Below the pieces are notes generated by a model. It was given only the letters and a program-made list of their open reading frames with translations. It did no database searches and was not told where the DNA came from. From a virus, in the IMG/VR virus record IMGVR_UViG_3300009506_001233, positions 1-23,440 of that record: 23,440 bases of DNA; one strand, written 5' to 3'. Below, in pieces: positions 1 to 8,334 of the stretch (positions are counted from its first letter, which is position 1; each line of letters opens with the position of its first letter). The translations under genes were made by a program, and so were the position numbers.

Positions 1-43
1 ACTTATGTGGCCCCCAGTACCCCAAAAACCGAAAACCCTCTCT

Positions 44-76
44 ACCCAGGACCACATAACCTCCACCTGGGTTTTT
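44..76 (+). terminator. Probable rho-independent terminator upstream of integrase
   Basis: ACCCAGG (44-50) pairs perfectly with CCTGGGT (66-72) across a 15-base loop, and the stem runs directly into TTTTT (72-76) on the + strand. It would stop transcription entering from the left before the integrase promoter region. The stem is short and the loop long, so strength is probably moderate. Confidence 0.5.
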
Positions 77-91
77 CTTTCGCTCTCGGTA

Positions 92-107
92 TAGAACATA
101 CGTTCTA
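92..107. promoter_or_regulatory. LexA/SOS-box-like operator upstream of integrase
   Basis: TAGAACATACGTTCTA is a palindrome apart from its four central bases. Its core GAAC-ATAC-GTTC (94-105) fits the GAAC-N4-GTTC box bound by LexA in Bacillus and Mycobacterium. It lies 55 bases before the integrase start codon. An almost identical site lies at 21013-21028 at another promoter (matching at 14 of the 16 positions). It could be bound by host LexA or by a phage repressor with a similar motif. It overlaps a TATAGA hexamer (90-95) that might be a -10 box, but no good -35 was found. Confidence 0.6.
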
Positions 108-162
108 GGGACGATGCGTGACATTCAGTTGTTAAGGTACTATTTTAACCGGAGGCCACATA

Positions 163-1098
163 ATGTCAAGCGCCAAATTGACCCTCTCCCAGGCCATTGA
201 CGGCTTTTTCCTCGATCGTCGCCTCAAATTCACCGAAGCCACCGTCGAAAACTACCGTTGGGCCTTCGACAAATTCGCCGCCCATTGGAAAGACGATCCC
301 GCCCTCGAGGCCATCACCGCTGACGACGTGCGCCACTTCCTCGACGACCACCGCAAGCTCTCCAACACGTCCCGGCGCAACATGCACTCCGTGCTCTCCA
401 GCCTCTGGACCTGGGCCATAGAAGAGGGCTACGCTGAGCAACATATCCTCCGCCAGGTCACCGCGCCCGATCCCGAGCAGCGCGTCGTCATTCCGTTCAG
501 CCAGGCCGACGTCAAGGCGATGTTGAAAGCCTGCAACAAGAGCACCAGCTATGCGCGCCCAGGCAAAAAAGCATGCGCCAACACGCGCCCTAGTGCGGCC
601 CGCGATCGCGCCATTATTATCCTGCTTGTCGATACCGGCATCCGCGCCAGTGAACTCTGCAAGCTGCGCATCCAAGATCTCGACCTGGGCAATGGGCGAA
701 TGAAAGTACTGGGCAAGGGTGTCAAGGAGCGGCTCGTGCCGGTGGGCCACACCTCGGCCCGCGTCCTGTGGCGCTACCTGGCCACTCGCCCCGAGGCCAA
801 ACCCATCGATCCCGTCTTTGTTGCCGATCGCACTGCGGTGACGCCATTTGGTCGCCATACTCTGCATCGTCTGATCAAGCGCATCGGCGATCGCGCCGGC
901 GTCATGCACGCCCATCCTCACAGATTCCGCCATACGTTCGCTGTGAATTTCCTGCGCAACCACGGTGATGTCTACTCCCTACAGGCCATTCTCGGTCATA
1001 CGACCCTCAAAATGTGCCAGGTGTACCTCGCCCTGGCCCAGCAGGACACCGACAACGCCCACCGGCGGGCTTCTCCTGCGGATAACTGGCGACTATAA
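163..1098 (+). CDS. int: Tyrosine recombinase / phage integrase
   Basis: This 311-residue protein is a full-length XerC/D-like site-specific recombinase that would integrate and, with a helper, excise the phage. An N-terminal SAM-like core-binding domain (about residues 5-100) precedes the catalytic domain. The active-site set is complete: Arg161 (GIRASEL), Lys185 (LGKGVKER), His253 and Arg256 (HRFRH), His279 (LGHTTL) and Tyr288 nine residues later. A GGAGG ribosome binding site at 151-155 lies 7 bases before the ATG. It is the only + strand gene in the window and converges on the tail-fibre gene, as is common for integrases at the end of a late operon. A Pro/Lys/Arg-rich segment (about 126-147) before the catalytic Arg resembles integrases I associate with Chloroflexota; that impression is weak. 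A LexA-like operator lies upstream. Confidence 0.93.
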   Translation: MSSAKLTLSQAIDGFFLDRRLKFTEATVENYRWAFDKFAAHWKDDPALEAITADDVRHFLDDHRKLSNTSRRNMHSVLSSLWTWAIEEGYAEQHILRQVTAPDPEQRVVIPFSQADVKAMLKACNKSTSYARPGKKACANTRPSAARDRAIIILLVDTGIRASELCKLRIQDLDLGNGRMKVLGKGVKERLVPVGHTSARVLWRYLATRPEAKPIDPVFVADRTAVTPFGRHTLHRLIKRIGDRAGVMHAHPHRFRHTFAVNFLRNHGDVYSLQAILGHTTLKMCQVYLALAQQDTDNAHRRASPADNWRL

Positions 1099-1100
1099 GG

Positions 1101-1127
1101 AGCCGTCCCTATAGGACTGGCGGCTTT
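1101..1127 (+). terminator. Weak terminator-like hairpin after integrase
   Basis: Two bases after the integrase stop codon, AGCCG (1101-1105) pairs with CGGCT (1121-1125), with an inner TCC/GGA pairing and a short TTT tail. The stem has a bulge and the T-tract is short, so it is only a possible terminator between the convergent integrase and tail-fibre genes. Confidence 0.3.
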
Positions 1128-1183
1128 GGAGCGGAATCACACTATATGCGCACTTCTGTTTCTCACACTAACCAGTTTCATTG

Positions 1184-2392
1184 TCATCCTGTGCCTCCAA
1201 AGTTGTGAAAAAGTGCCCCTCTGCTGCCCGAGGCCGTCGTGTTCCGTACGAACAGGCCCGTCCGAGTGGGTGTCCAGTTCCCAGCGAAGTTTATAGTGGC
1301 GACCCAGTTCATAGGGAATCCTGCCTGTACGTAGAATTGGTTGTTTGGATATGCAGCCGACGATCTGAGCTGAACTGCGGTCATCATAGGTGGAAAAGGA
1401 TCGCTCAACTGTGTTGTTGTAATGCCTCCACTTGCCTCCTGCCAGCGATAGAATAAAGCATTGGAATAGTTCGTATAAGTACCCACACCCGCCTTTATGT
1501 AGGCCTCTACGAACGTATCGTCAGAACCGTTGTCGCAGCGCAGCCCCGCCTCCATACTGGCATTTTCTGCCAGTAACGTAGCTTGTATTATCTGTCGAAC
1601 AGCAACCGTATACAATAAGCACGTTACATTGACCTGCGCACCCGTCGAACGGGCCCTTAGGAAGTGTCCCGTATAGTAGTAGTTCTCTGTCGCCGCTGGA
1701 GTTGTCGACCAAGCGCTGAAGATCGCTGGCATTACGTTCTCGACGTTGAAACTGTGATAATCGCCCCACCCAAGCGGTGACCATCCACCAAGCCACTCAT
1801 CGAGCAGCTGCGACGCAGTGGAGAAGAATATGTCGTGCTCCGTATCGCCGAGCGTAAGGCCCGCGGGGGTGATGCTGACGACATCGGAACCGCCGGCCTC
1901 GAGGTCGATCTGATCATCCGTGGGCGCGCTGATCGTCGTATCCCCATCCGCGTCGAGGACCACCGCATCGGCGTTTCCATTCAGGTCGACCAGCGTCGGG
2001 TTCAGCGTCGCGCCCCCCTCCGCCGCCGAGCTGTGGTCGTGCACCATATCCGCCCCGCCCACGCCGGACATCTCGTCCCAGTCGAACGCCTCCCAGCCCG
2101 GATCCGTCCCGCCTGCGTTGACCTTGAGGATCTCGTGTGCGTTGCCGATGGGCAGCGTCGTGATCGCCGGCGTGGCATCGACGACCAGCACGTCTCCCTG
2201 CGTCAGCGGCGTGGGCGCGCCGGGACCTGGTGATCCGGTTGGGCCTGCCGGGCCAGTCGCCCCCGGAGGACCTGCAACCCCGCTCAGCTCGCTGTTCTCA
2301 AGCGCACGTACGCGCCGCTCCAGTTCCTTGATTCGATCGAGGGGATTGTTCTCATAGTGGTCTTTATCCAGAGGACTGGCTCTCACGACCAT
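1184..2392 (-). CDS. Collagen-like tail fibre / receptor-binding protein
   Basis: This is the last gene of the late operon (402 residues from the chosen start). A short coiled coil (about residues 17-33) is followed by a Gly-X-Y collagen-like stretch (about 38-60, GPPGATGPAGPTG type). Then comes a Ser/Thr/Gly/Asp-rich region with a DHSSAAEGG segment of the kind found in many phage fibres, and a C-terminal beta-rich domain with many aromatic residues, likely to bind the host surface. The ATG at 2392 was chosen over an in-frame upstream ATG because GGAGG lies 7 bases before it; a GTG at 2386 would overlap the upstream stop as GTGA. The trimeric collagen-like architecture and the position after the tail genes support a fibre. 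The receptor is unknown. Confidence 0.75.
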   Translation of the reverse strand: MVVRASPLDKDHYENNPLDRIKELERRVRALENSELSGVAGPPGATGPAGPTGSPGPGAPTPLTQGDVLVVDATPAITTLPIGNAHEILKVNAGGTDPGWEAFDWDEMSGVGGADMVHDHSSAAEGGATLNPTLVDLNGNADAVVLDADGDTTISAPTDDQIDLEAGGSDVVSITPAGLTLGDTEHDIFFSTASQLLDEWLGGWSPLGWGDYHSFNVENVMPAIFSAWSTTPAATENYYYTGHFLRARSTGAQVNVTCLLYTVAVRQIIQATLLAENASMEAGLRCDNGSDDTFVEAYIKAGVGTYTNYSNALFYRWQEASGGITTTQLSDPFPPMMTAVQLRSSAAYPNNQFYVQAGFPMNWVATINFAGNWTPTRTGLFVRNTTASGSRGALFHNFGGTG

Positions 2393-3417
2393 TCGACCAC
2401 CTCCAGCCGGCAGGCATTCGACGCATCCCATGAACGCCCCATCACGCGCACAGAGCCCTCATAGGCCCATTCTCCACGCTCGAGGAATGCATTCATCTTG
2501 ACGATATCGCCAACATCGTACGTGCTATAGGGTGATGGATCGGCATCGACGACAGTAGCCTTGAAGTGTTTTCTCGAATGGTCCAGCGTGGTCAGCGTCG
2601 CTTCCGCCGTCGCATCGAGTGTGTCCTGGTCAAAGACGCCGGTGATCACTTCAGCGTATTCTCTATAGCCATATGTGGCTTCCGCGTCGGTCGAGATCGC
2701 CGTGCCCACCAGGCGGTCGTCCCAGGATGTACCGCCCGCGCCGCCGCCAACCGCCTTTGTGACGCTGGCGATCGGCCCCTGCTCGGTCATCTCCAGCGGT
2801 GTCTCGACGTTCCGCCCCTCCACCAGTGAAACACTGCCGGAATAATCGTGGCCAAGCTGTGGAGCCCAGAGAAATTCAAAGCTCAGCTTCCCACTTGCAT
2901 ACACCGGCACCACCTTGTACTCTTCGGCACTCTGTCGCGCCAGGCGCTGCAGCGCGTCGAGAATGTTGGCCAGGTTGTAGGTCTCTGTGCGCCGGTTCAC
3001 AGACATCACAATAGAACCCAGATCGATCCCGGTAACCTTTATTCTGTTGGTGTATCTCACCAGGCCCTGCGCGATCTCACCTGGAGGCACATTCATGTAC
3101 GTTTCCTGCTTGGCAGTCTGCCGCCAGTCCAGGATCCGATCTCCCGTGTACACCGAGAACTGCACACCCGTCTCTGTAGGCACCCTGGGGACGTCAATCA
3201 CACCTCCGAAATCAGGCAATCCAGAGGCAAACCGCACCATAAACCGGTTTCCGAGTGCGAGCCGCTCGGGCGTACACAACGGATCGCTGTACGGCAGAAA
3301 CAGCTTTGCGACGCCGGTGTTGTTATGACGCCAGGTCACCGAGTCAACCGTCGGCACCACCGTCTGCGGATTGAGCCCTGCACGGTCAAAGAGAATCGCC
3401 TCAATCTCATTACTCAT
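2383..3417 (-). CDS. Siphovirus Gp37-like tail protein
   Basis: The 344-residue protein resembles the siphovirus ReqiPepy6 Gp37-like family, a tail-tip protein found directly after Dit-like genes in phages of Gram-positive-type hosts. Family-like features are the early WRHNNTGVAKLFLP segment, the FGGVIDVP stretch, the TGDRILDWRQ region, and the C-terminal YDVGDIVKM segment followed by a short beta domain. It probably forms part of the baseplate hub at the tail tip. The start at 3417 (MSNEIEAIL) overlaps the end of the upstream gene by 8 bases; the in-frame upstream extension is Arg-rich out-of-frame reading of that gene. The family call is from recalled sequence character, not a search. Confidence 0.7.
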   Translation of the reverse strand: MSNEIEAILFDRAGLNPQTVVPTVDSVTWRHNNTGVAKLFLPYSDPLCTPERLALGNRFMVRFASGLPDFGGVIDVPRVPTETGVQFSVYTGDRILDWRQTAKQETYMNVPPGEIAQGLVRYTNRIKVTGIDLGSIVMSVNRRTETYNLANILDALQRLARQSAEEYKVVPVYASGKLSFEFLWAPQLGHDYSGSVSLVEGRNVETPLEMTEQGPIASVTKAVGGGAGGTSWDDRLVGTAISTDAEATYGYREYAEVITGVFDQDTLDATAEATLTTLDHSRKHFKATVVDADPSPYSTYDVGDIVKMNAFLERGEWAYEGSVRVMGRSWDASNACRLEVVEWS

Positions 3418-6400
3418 AGTACCGCCTGTCGTACACCACGTCGATCGCGATCGACGTAGCCGTAGGATCCGCAAACGTGAGCGTGTTCTCGCCGTCAAGC
3501 AGCGCCAGCCACTCTCGCCGAATCCCGTCTGTCTGCACGATGCTACCCGTCAGGTTTACGTTTTCGGTCAAATTCCAGGCTGACTTGGCATCCGTATCGA
3601 TCTCGATCACGTCGTCGACCTGCACGTTTGCGGATAGTTCGAGCGTCTTTCCGGTCACATCATTCGTGATCGTGAGCTCCAGAGAATAGTTTGTCTGCTG
3701 CGCACCCAGGGAGCCACTTGGATCGTAGTCGGTGTCGAACGTGATGGTGCAGTCCGCCGCCTCCAGATAGCGATAGTACGTAAAGGTCTGTAGGGTCAGC
3801 GCGTCGACATAGAGTGCAATGTAGAATGTGCCCGACGCCGGCGCCGCGTTCCGGCTCCACGCGTTCCAGGAGCCACTAGATCCCGCTGCAATCGCGTATT
3901 CGGAGGTCCAGGTCGCCCCATCGGGGCTGGACTGTACGTGCTTGCCTCCTGTTCCTCCAGCATTATAATAGGATTCGCCATTACTAAAGTTGAAATTGGA
4001 GATCCCGCACGGAGCATAGAAAAAGAACCGTGCCGCCCCCGTGGTCTCCAGGGAGTTTGTCTGCTGTGCATAGACGCCAACCTCTTCCCACGGTGATGCG
4101 TCTGTGCCATGGTCTGCGGTATAGCACTCCCCGGTGCCCGAAAGTGGATCCTGCACCCACGAGCCACCGCGCGTGGGCACGACATTTTCTCCGAATTCCT
4201 GAAAGACCCAGGCCGAGTTCGTCGATGTGTCCAGCTCGAAGACCGGCTTGTAGTCGTCGTCGACGGTCGGCGCGGATAACGTTGCGTCCCCATAATAGAC
4301 CCAGATGTCATGTTGTACCCAGTACACTGCCGTGTCAGCTGCGTGGCCGGCAGCGGCTGTTCCCCGCGCCGCCCTGACCATGTTCAGCAACCGCCCCGAG
4401 GCCGCGAGCTTGCCAGAATAGGCGAATGCCTCGCTATCGATCAATACGATGCCGACTGTCGGCAACCTCGAGAGATCACCCTCCAGGTCCAGGTATGTGA
4501 CGTCGTCGCCGATCAGCATCGCGTCTTTGAGCGTGAGAGAAACCGTCGCCTCCCAATCGACATTGAACCATACGTTCGTATTGGCAGTGTCAATCCCATC
4601 GAGCCAGCGATCGACCTCGACTCCATCCACATAGACGCGCAGATCGTCCCCATCGGCCTGCATCTCGGTAGCCGCAATGATCGTTGCCGTGTCCCATGCC
4701 AGGACGGCCACGGGATAACTGGTAGCTCCTCGCGGCGAGTTCCAGATCAGCGGGTACCAGTGCTTATATAGAAATCCCTCGGTTTTGTCGTCCTCGGGCG
4801 TGACATAGAACACCGGCCGGACCAGGTCCTCCGAATCGACGTCGATCGTCAGATCCCACGATGCGTCATACATCCGGCAAAAGTAGGCGTCGCCATCCCG
4901 TGAGCGGAAGCGGTTGTCTCCATGCAAGGTGAGCGTAGCCACGAACCCCAGCGTCGTCTCTTTTCCCGCTGCAGCCACGGGGTCCGTCTGGTCGCACAGC
5001 ACCTCGAGCCAGCGTGCATTGAGCTGCTCGCCGTTCATCAACGTGACCTCGGCCTGCGTGAATTCCTTGCTGAACACCTGATACTGCTCGATCGCCCATC
5101 CCGACTGCCAGACTTCCGTGTAATACGCGCCCAGTTTCCAGCTGGCCAGCGACGTCGGGGCGGTCAGCGCGGTCGTGTCGGTATCGATTAGCGTCCCATT
5201 GAGGTAGAGCTTGTATACGTCGGACGCAAAATCGAGCGTGATCACCAGCTCGAGGCGATCGCCGGCCTCGAATGCTACCGCCGAGGGCTCCAGGCGATCC
5301 GCGCCGTTGATGTAGACCACGAACGCGTTGGTCGTGTTGTGAAAGTAGCAGTAGATGCGGTTGTCGTTATCCGCTCCCCGGAGGTCGAACACGGGGTTAT
5401 CCGAGGCCTGTGGCCAGGCCGAGTCATCATAATCGTACTGGGGAGAGAGGACCACCCGGAACGACAGCTCGTCCAGGTCTGATAGGTCATCCGCGTAATC
5501 GTCGAGGTCGATGACCGTCTCCGTCCGCGTGCTGGTGTCGTTGTGAGGCGTGGGTGTGTCCCACTCGTAGCCCGGCCCCAGCGAGCCGTCGATGTGCGTC
5601 GAGACGTACGAGGCCTCGACCAGGTCCACGCCGTCCACGTAGAATTCGCTGGCGGCAGTGGTAGGCGGCTTGATTTTGATCCGCGCATCGGTCACGCCGG
5701 CAGAGAGCGTCACCGTCACGGATACCTTTTGCCACTGGTTCAGCAGTCCATCATCCGCGTCGACAGTGGCCGCCTCCGACCAGCCCGCGTTGTTCTCCTC
5801 GACGATGAGCCGGAAATCGCCGGCGACCAAGTAGACCCAACCGGAGCCGGTCCACGTTTCCGTCCCGTCGGCATCCGCGACCGTGTCGCTGTAGGCATTG
5901 TCGGCCGTCGCGCCCGATATGCAGTGCAGGCTCGCGTTGCCGAATTTCGCCTGCGCTGTGCTCTGTTCGAATGTATCGAACGGGTTGCCGGCATCGTTGG
6001 TCCAGCCATCCGTCACGTTGACCTCGAACGATGAATTGAGGATGTAATTGGTCGCCGTTTGCTCGACGACGATCGCCCGCGTGTCTGTGCCCGGGCCGGC
6101 CACAAAATGCATCGCACCGGTGATGGGGATCTCGACGTTGTCCGGATCGACGAGATCCAGTAGTGTCCACGTTCCCTCACCATCGGTCTGCACGTTCAGC
6201 GGACCCAGTGCGAGCAGGCATTCCGCGGTCGCGCAGTTGGGCGGGATGATATCCGTACAGAGCAGCCGGTACGGCGTCTCATCCTCATAGTCGATCGCCT
6301 GCAGATAGACCTTCCGGGCCAGCTTGCGATCGGCGGCCACTGCCTGCAGGAAATGCGTCTCGAGCGAGAGTTTTCGCCCCGGCCGGCGCACGCCCATAAC

Positions 6401-6553
6401 CACCGGCGACGTCCCGTATCGTTCAGCGGTCAATACCTGCGCGCGTGGCAGCCCCTGCCATCCCCGGAGTATCGAACCCCACTCGGCGGCGTGCCAGTCG
6501 ATCCCATCGTTAATGATGGTACTGCCCAAGATCCACGGTTTTGGATAGCTCAT
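3410..6553 (-). CDS. Giant Dit-like distal tail protein with inserted carbohydrate-binding-type domains
   Basis: This is the largest gene (about 1047 residues), directly after the tape measure gene with an ATGA overlap at 6550-6553, the usual position of the distal tail protein. The N-terminus (1-150) and extreme C-terminus (about 990-1047, ending with LDGENTLTFAD) look like the two parts of a Dit/tail-component fold. Between them lie a CBM4/9-like jelly roll (about 179-325, starting NYILNSSFEV), a LamG/concanavalin-like domain (about 355-510), a split region resembling DUF2341 (about 600-670 and 757-793, with MQADGDDLRVYVDG), a tail-type segment with VLIDSEAFAYSG (about 710-750), and a further beta-rich domain (about 840-945). 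It probably caps the tail tube and binds cell-surface polysaccharide. Domain edges are estimates by eye. Confidence 0.72.
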   Translation of the reverse strand: MSYPKPWILGSTIINDGIDWHAAEWGSILRGWQGLPRAQVLTAERYGTSPVVMGVRRPGRKLSLETHFLQAVAADRKLARKVYLQAIDYEDETPYRLLCTDIIPPNCATAECLLALGPLNVQTDGEGTWTLLDLVDPDNVEIPITGAMHFVAGPGTDTRAIVVEQTATNYILNSSFEVNVTDGWTNDAGNPFDTFEQSTAQAKFGNASLHCISGATADNAYSDTVADADGTETWTGSGWVYLVAGDFRLIVEENNAGWSEAATVDADDGLLNQWQKVSVTVTLSAGVTDARIKIKPPTTAASEFYVDGVDLVEASYVSTHIDGSLGPGYEWDTPTPHNDTSTRTETVIDLDDYADDLSDLDELSFRVVLSPQYDYDDSAWPQASDNPVFDLRGADNDNRIYCYFHNTTNAFVVYINGADRLEPSAVAFEAGDRLELVITLDFASDVYKLYLNGTLIDTDTTALTAPTSLASWKLGAYYTEVWQSGWAIEQYQVFSKEFTQAEVTLMNGEQLNARWLEVLCDQTDPVAAAGKETTLGFVATLTLHGDNRFRSRDGDAYFCRMYDASWDLTIDVDSEDLVRPVFYVTPEDDKTEGFLYKHWYPLIWNSPRGATSYPVAVLAWDTATIIAATEMQADGDDLRVYVDGVEVDRWLDGIDTANTNVWFNVDWEATVSLTLKDAMLIGDDVTYLDLEGDLSRLPTVGIVLIDSEAFAYSGKLAASGRLLNMVRAARGTAAAGHAADTAVYWVQHDIWVYYGDATLSAPTVDDDYKPVFELDTSTNSAWVFQEFGENVVPTRGGSWVQDPLSGTGECYTADHGTDASPWEEVGVYAQQTNSLETTGAARFFFYAPCGISNFNFSNGESYYNAGGTGGKHVQSSPDGATWTSEYAIAAGSSGSWNAWSRNAAPASGTFYIALYVDALTLQTFTYYRYLEAADCTITFDTDYDPSGSLGAQQTNYSLELTITNDVTGKTLELSANVQVDDVIEIDTDAKSAWNLTENVNLTGSIVQTDGIRREWLALLDGENTLTFADPTATSIAIDVVYDRRYYE

Positions 6554-8322
6554 CCTGCCAACCCCTGCGCCCACAACTCTTCGAGAGAATCCGTCCCAAC
6601 CGCACTCCCATACTGCTGCACGCCGCCATAGATAGTCATATTGCTCTGGTTACTCTGGTTCGCCTGGCCAAACAGCTCCAGCACACCTTGCCAGGCTTCC
6701 TCAGCGTTGAATGTCTGCGTCGTCTGTGCGCTCTGCGCGGCGATTTCCTCCGCACGCACCCGGTTTGCCTCCCGCATCCGTTCGATCACGTCGTCGAGCA
6801 CGCCGATCGTCTGCTGACCATCACCGAGCAGACCGCGCAACATATCGCCGAACGGCCCCTCAATGCTCAGAATCGCCTCGATGGCATTGCGCACCCACTC
6901 GACGATCATCGAGAATACGTGGCTCACGATGACGCCGATCTGCCCGACGATTGCCCGGACCTGTTCCCCGTGCTCCTTCCAGATCAGGCCCAGGGCAATG
7001 AGCGCCGCGCCCAGGGCGATGACTGGCAGTGCGGCCAAGAGCATCGGTCCTACGAACGAAACCAGCACGATCGCGCCCAGGGCAATGAAGAGTGGTTTGA
7101 GGTCCGTGATGAGCTGCCACAGCCCCTCGAGGGCCGGTTTGAGGACCTGCTCCCATAGTTCCGTGGCCACCGGGATGAACGTATTCTTCCAGAAGGCGCT
7201 CACATCCTCGACCGCACCGAGGACCCAACGGAACGCCTTTTCCAGGCCGTCGACGATCTCGATCGGCACTCCCAATTCGACCAGGCTGGCCTTGACTTTG
7301 CCAATGAATTCCTCGATATTGCCGTCTTTGAGGTCCTGGAAGGCGCTGCGCAGCGTATCGAGCACCGCGCGCAATTTGTCAACGGTCTCTTGGGGTACGC
7401 CCAGCGCGATCAGCGCATCGCCCAGGTTGTTGAAAAAGCCGTCGATGTCGCCCTCGATCAGCAGCCGGAACGCCTCTGCAAAACGCTCGATCGGCTCCTG
7501 CATCCCCTCTAGCCAATCGTTGAGCTTGCCGCCCCATTCCTCGACGATGCCACCGGCGACATTGACCACCAGGTCGAGGATGGGTTGCAGCGTCTGTCCG
7601 GCCTTGAGTTTGAGGTTTTCCATCGTCGAGGTAATGCGCGCCATCCCCGCTGCGGCGGTGTCGCCCTGCTCGCCGACCTTTTCCATGGTCACGCGGGCCT
7701 GTTCCATCACCGCCTGGTTGAACGCTTCCTCGCGGGTCAGGCCCTCGGTGGCGGCCATCAGCTCTTCGATCCGCTCGCGCACCTTGCCCGAGCTGATCCC
7801 GAATGAGTCCAGTCGGGGGATCGACTGGTTGGCCATCATCAGAGCAAAGTTCTCCATACTGGAGGTTGCGTCTTCGCCCATCGCCATCCCGAGCTGGGTC
7901 GCGACCTCGGACAACTTGGCCGCCTCTTCGGCGCTGTCGGCCAGGCCCATCGCCAGGAACTTGTTGCCGGCCTGCATCAAATCTGAGTCGCTGACCATCC
8001 CACGTGTTGCGTAACGCAGATCCTCCATCGCCTTGACGGCATCGCCGCCTACACTCTGGACCAGGTTGTCGAACGTATTGCGCACGCCCTCGACCTGTGC
8101 TGCATCCACGGTCATTTCGACCAGACTCTTGCCCAGGCCGGCGATTGCCTTGCCCGCCAGTTCGGCCCCGGTTTTGATGACGCCCCCCATGAGATTGCCA
8201 ACCGCCGTCCCGACGGCTTCCGTCCAGACGGTCGTATCCCGTTTGCCTTCGCTCAGATCTTTCTGCAGTTGGCTGCGATCGCCCCGCAGAAACACGATCG
8301 CGTCGGCGAGTTTGATCGCCAT
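6550..8322 (-). CDS. Tail tape measure protein
   Basis: The 590-residue protein sits between the tail-assembly chaperones and the Dit-like gene, the conserved place of the tape measure protein, which fixes tail length and is thought to be ejected with the DNA. It is rich in Ala, Gly and Leu and largely helical. The N-terminal part (about 40-240) resembles the core tape-measure domain (AGKAIAGLGKSL, then helices with MGLADSAEEAAKLSEVATQL). A hydrophobic stretch (about 410-447) could span a membrane. Residues about 287-328 and 331-371 are an internal duplication (GDIDGFFNNLGDALIALGVP against GNIEEFIGKVKASLVELGVP). At about 0.15 nm per residue this suggests a rather short tail, near 90 nm. Confidence 0.9.
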   Translation of the reverse strand: MAIKLADAIVFLRGDRSQLQKDLSEGKRDTTVWTEAVGTAVGNLMGGVIKTGAELAGKAIAGLGKSLVEMTVDAAQVEGVRNTFDNLVQSVGGDAVKAMEDLRYATRGMVSDSDLMQAGNKFLAMGLADSAEEAAKLSEVATQLGMAMGEDATSSMENFALMMANQSIPRLDSFGISSGKVRERIEELMAATEGLTREEAFNQAVMEQARVTMEKVGEQGDTAAAGMARITSTMENLKLKAGQTLQPILDLVVNVAGGIVEEWGGKLNDWLEGMQEPIERFAEAFRLLIEGDIDGFFNNLGDALIALGVPQETVDKLRAVLDTLRSAFQDLKDGNIEEFIGKVKASLVELGVPIEIVDGLEKAFRWVLGAVEDVSAFWKNTFIPVATELWEQVLKPALEGLWQLITDLKPLFIALGAIVLVSFVGPMLLAALPVIALGAALIALGLIWKEHGEQVRAIVGQIGVIVSHVFSMIVEWVRNAIEAILSIEGPFGDMLRGLLGDGQQTIGVLDDVIERMREANRVRAEEIAAQSAQTTQTFNAEEAWQGVLELFGQANQSNQSNMTIYGGVQQYGSAVGTDSLEELWAQGLAG

Positions 8323-8334
8323 CCATCGTCGTTT

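Larger units (their letters stand above)
3..163. repeat. Three copies of TTATGTGG around the integrase upstream region
   Basis: TTATGTGG occurs at 3-10, and its reverse complement CCACATAA occurs at 52-59 and 156-163. The outer two copies extend to a perfect 10-base inverted pair (TTATGTGGCC at 3-12, GGCCACATAA at 154-163), and the last one overlaps the integrase start codon. Short repeats beside an integrase gene are sometimes arm-type binding sites for the integrase, so they may belong to the attachment site. That role is inferred; only the repetition is seen. Confidence 0.4.

Noticed and set aside
118-146. GTGACA-N17-TATTTT as an integrase promoter
   Set aside because: Hexamers and spacing look acceptable, but the predicted start would fall inside the GGAGG ribosome binding site, leaving no usable leader; not reported as a promoter.
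166-963. Long open reading frame on the - strand opposite the integrase
   Set aside because: It is antisense to a clear integrase with complete catalytic residues; the sequence is low in motif content and typical of GC-rich mirror frames.
1241-1253. GTTC-CGTAC-GAAC, looking like an operator half-site pair
   Set aside because: The halves are in reverse order and spaced by five bases, inside the fibre gene; not the GAAC-N4-GTTC pattern.
4565-4577. GAAC-CATAC-GTTC inside the Dit-like gene
   Set aside because: The spacer is five bases, not four, and there is no promoter near it, so chance is likelier.
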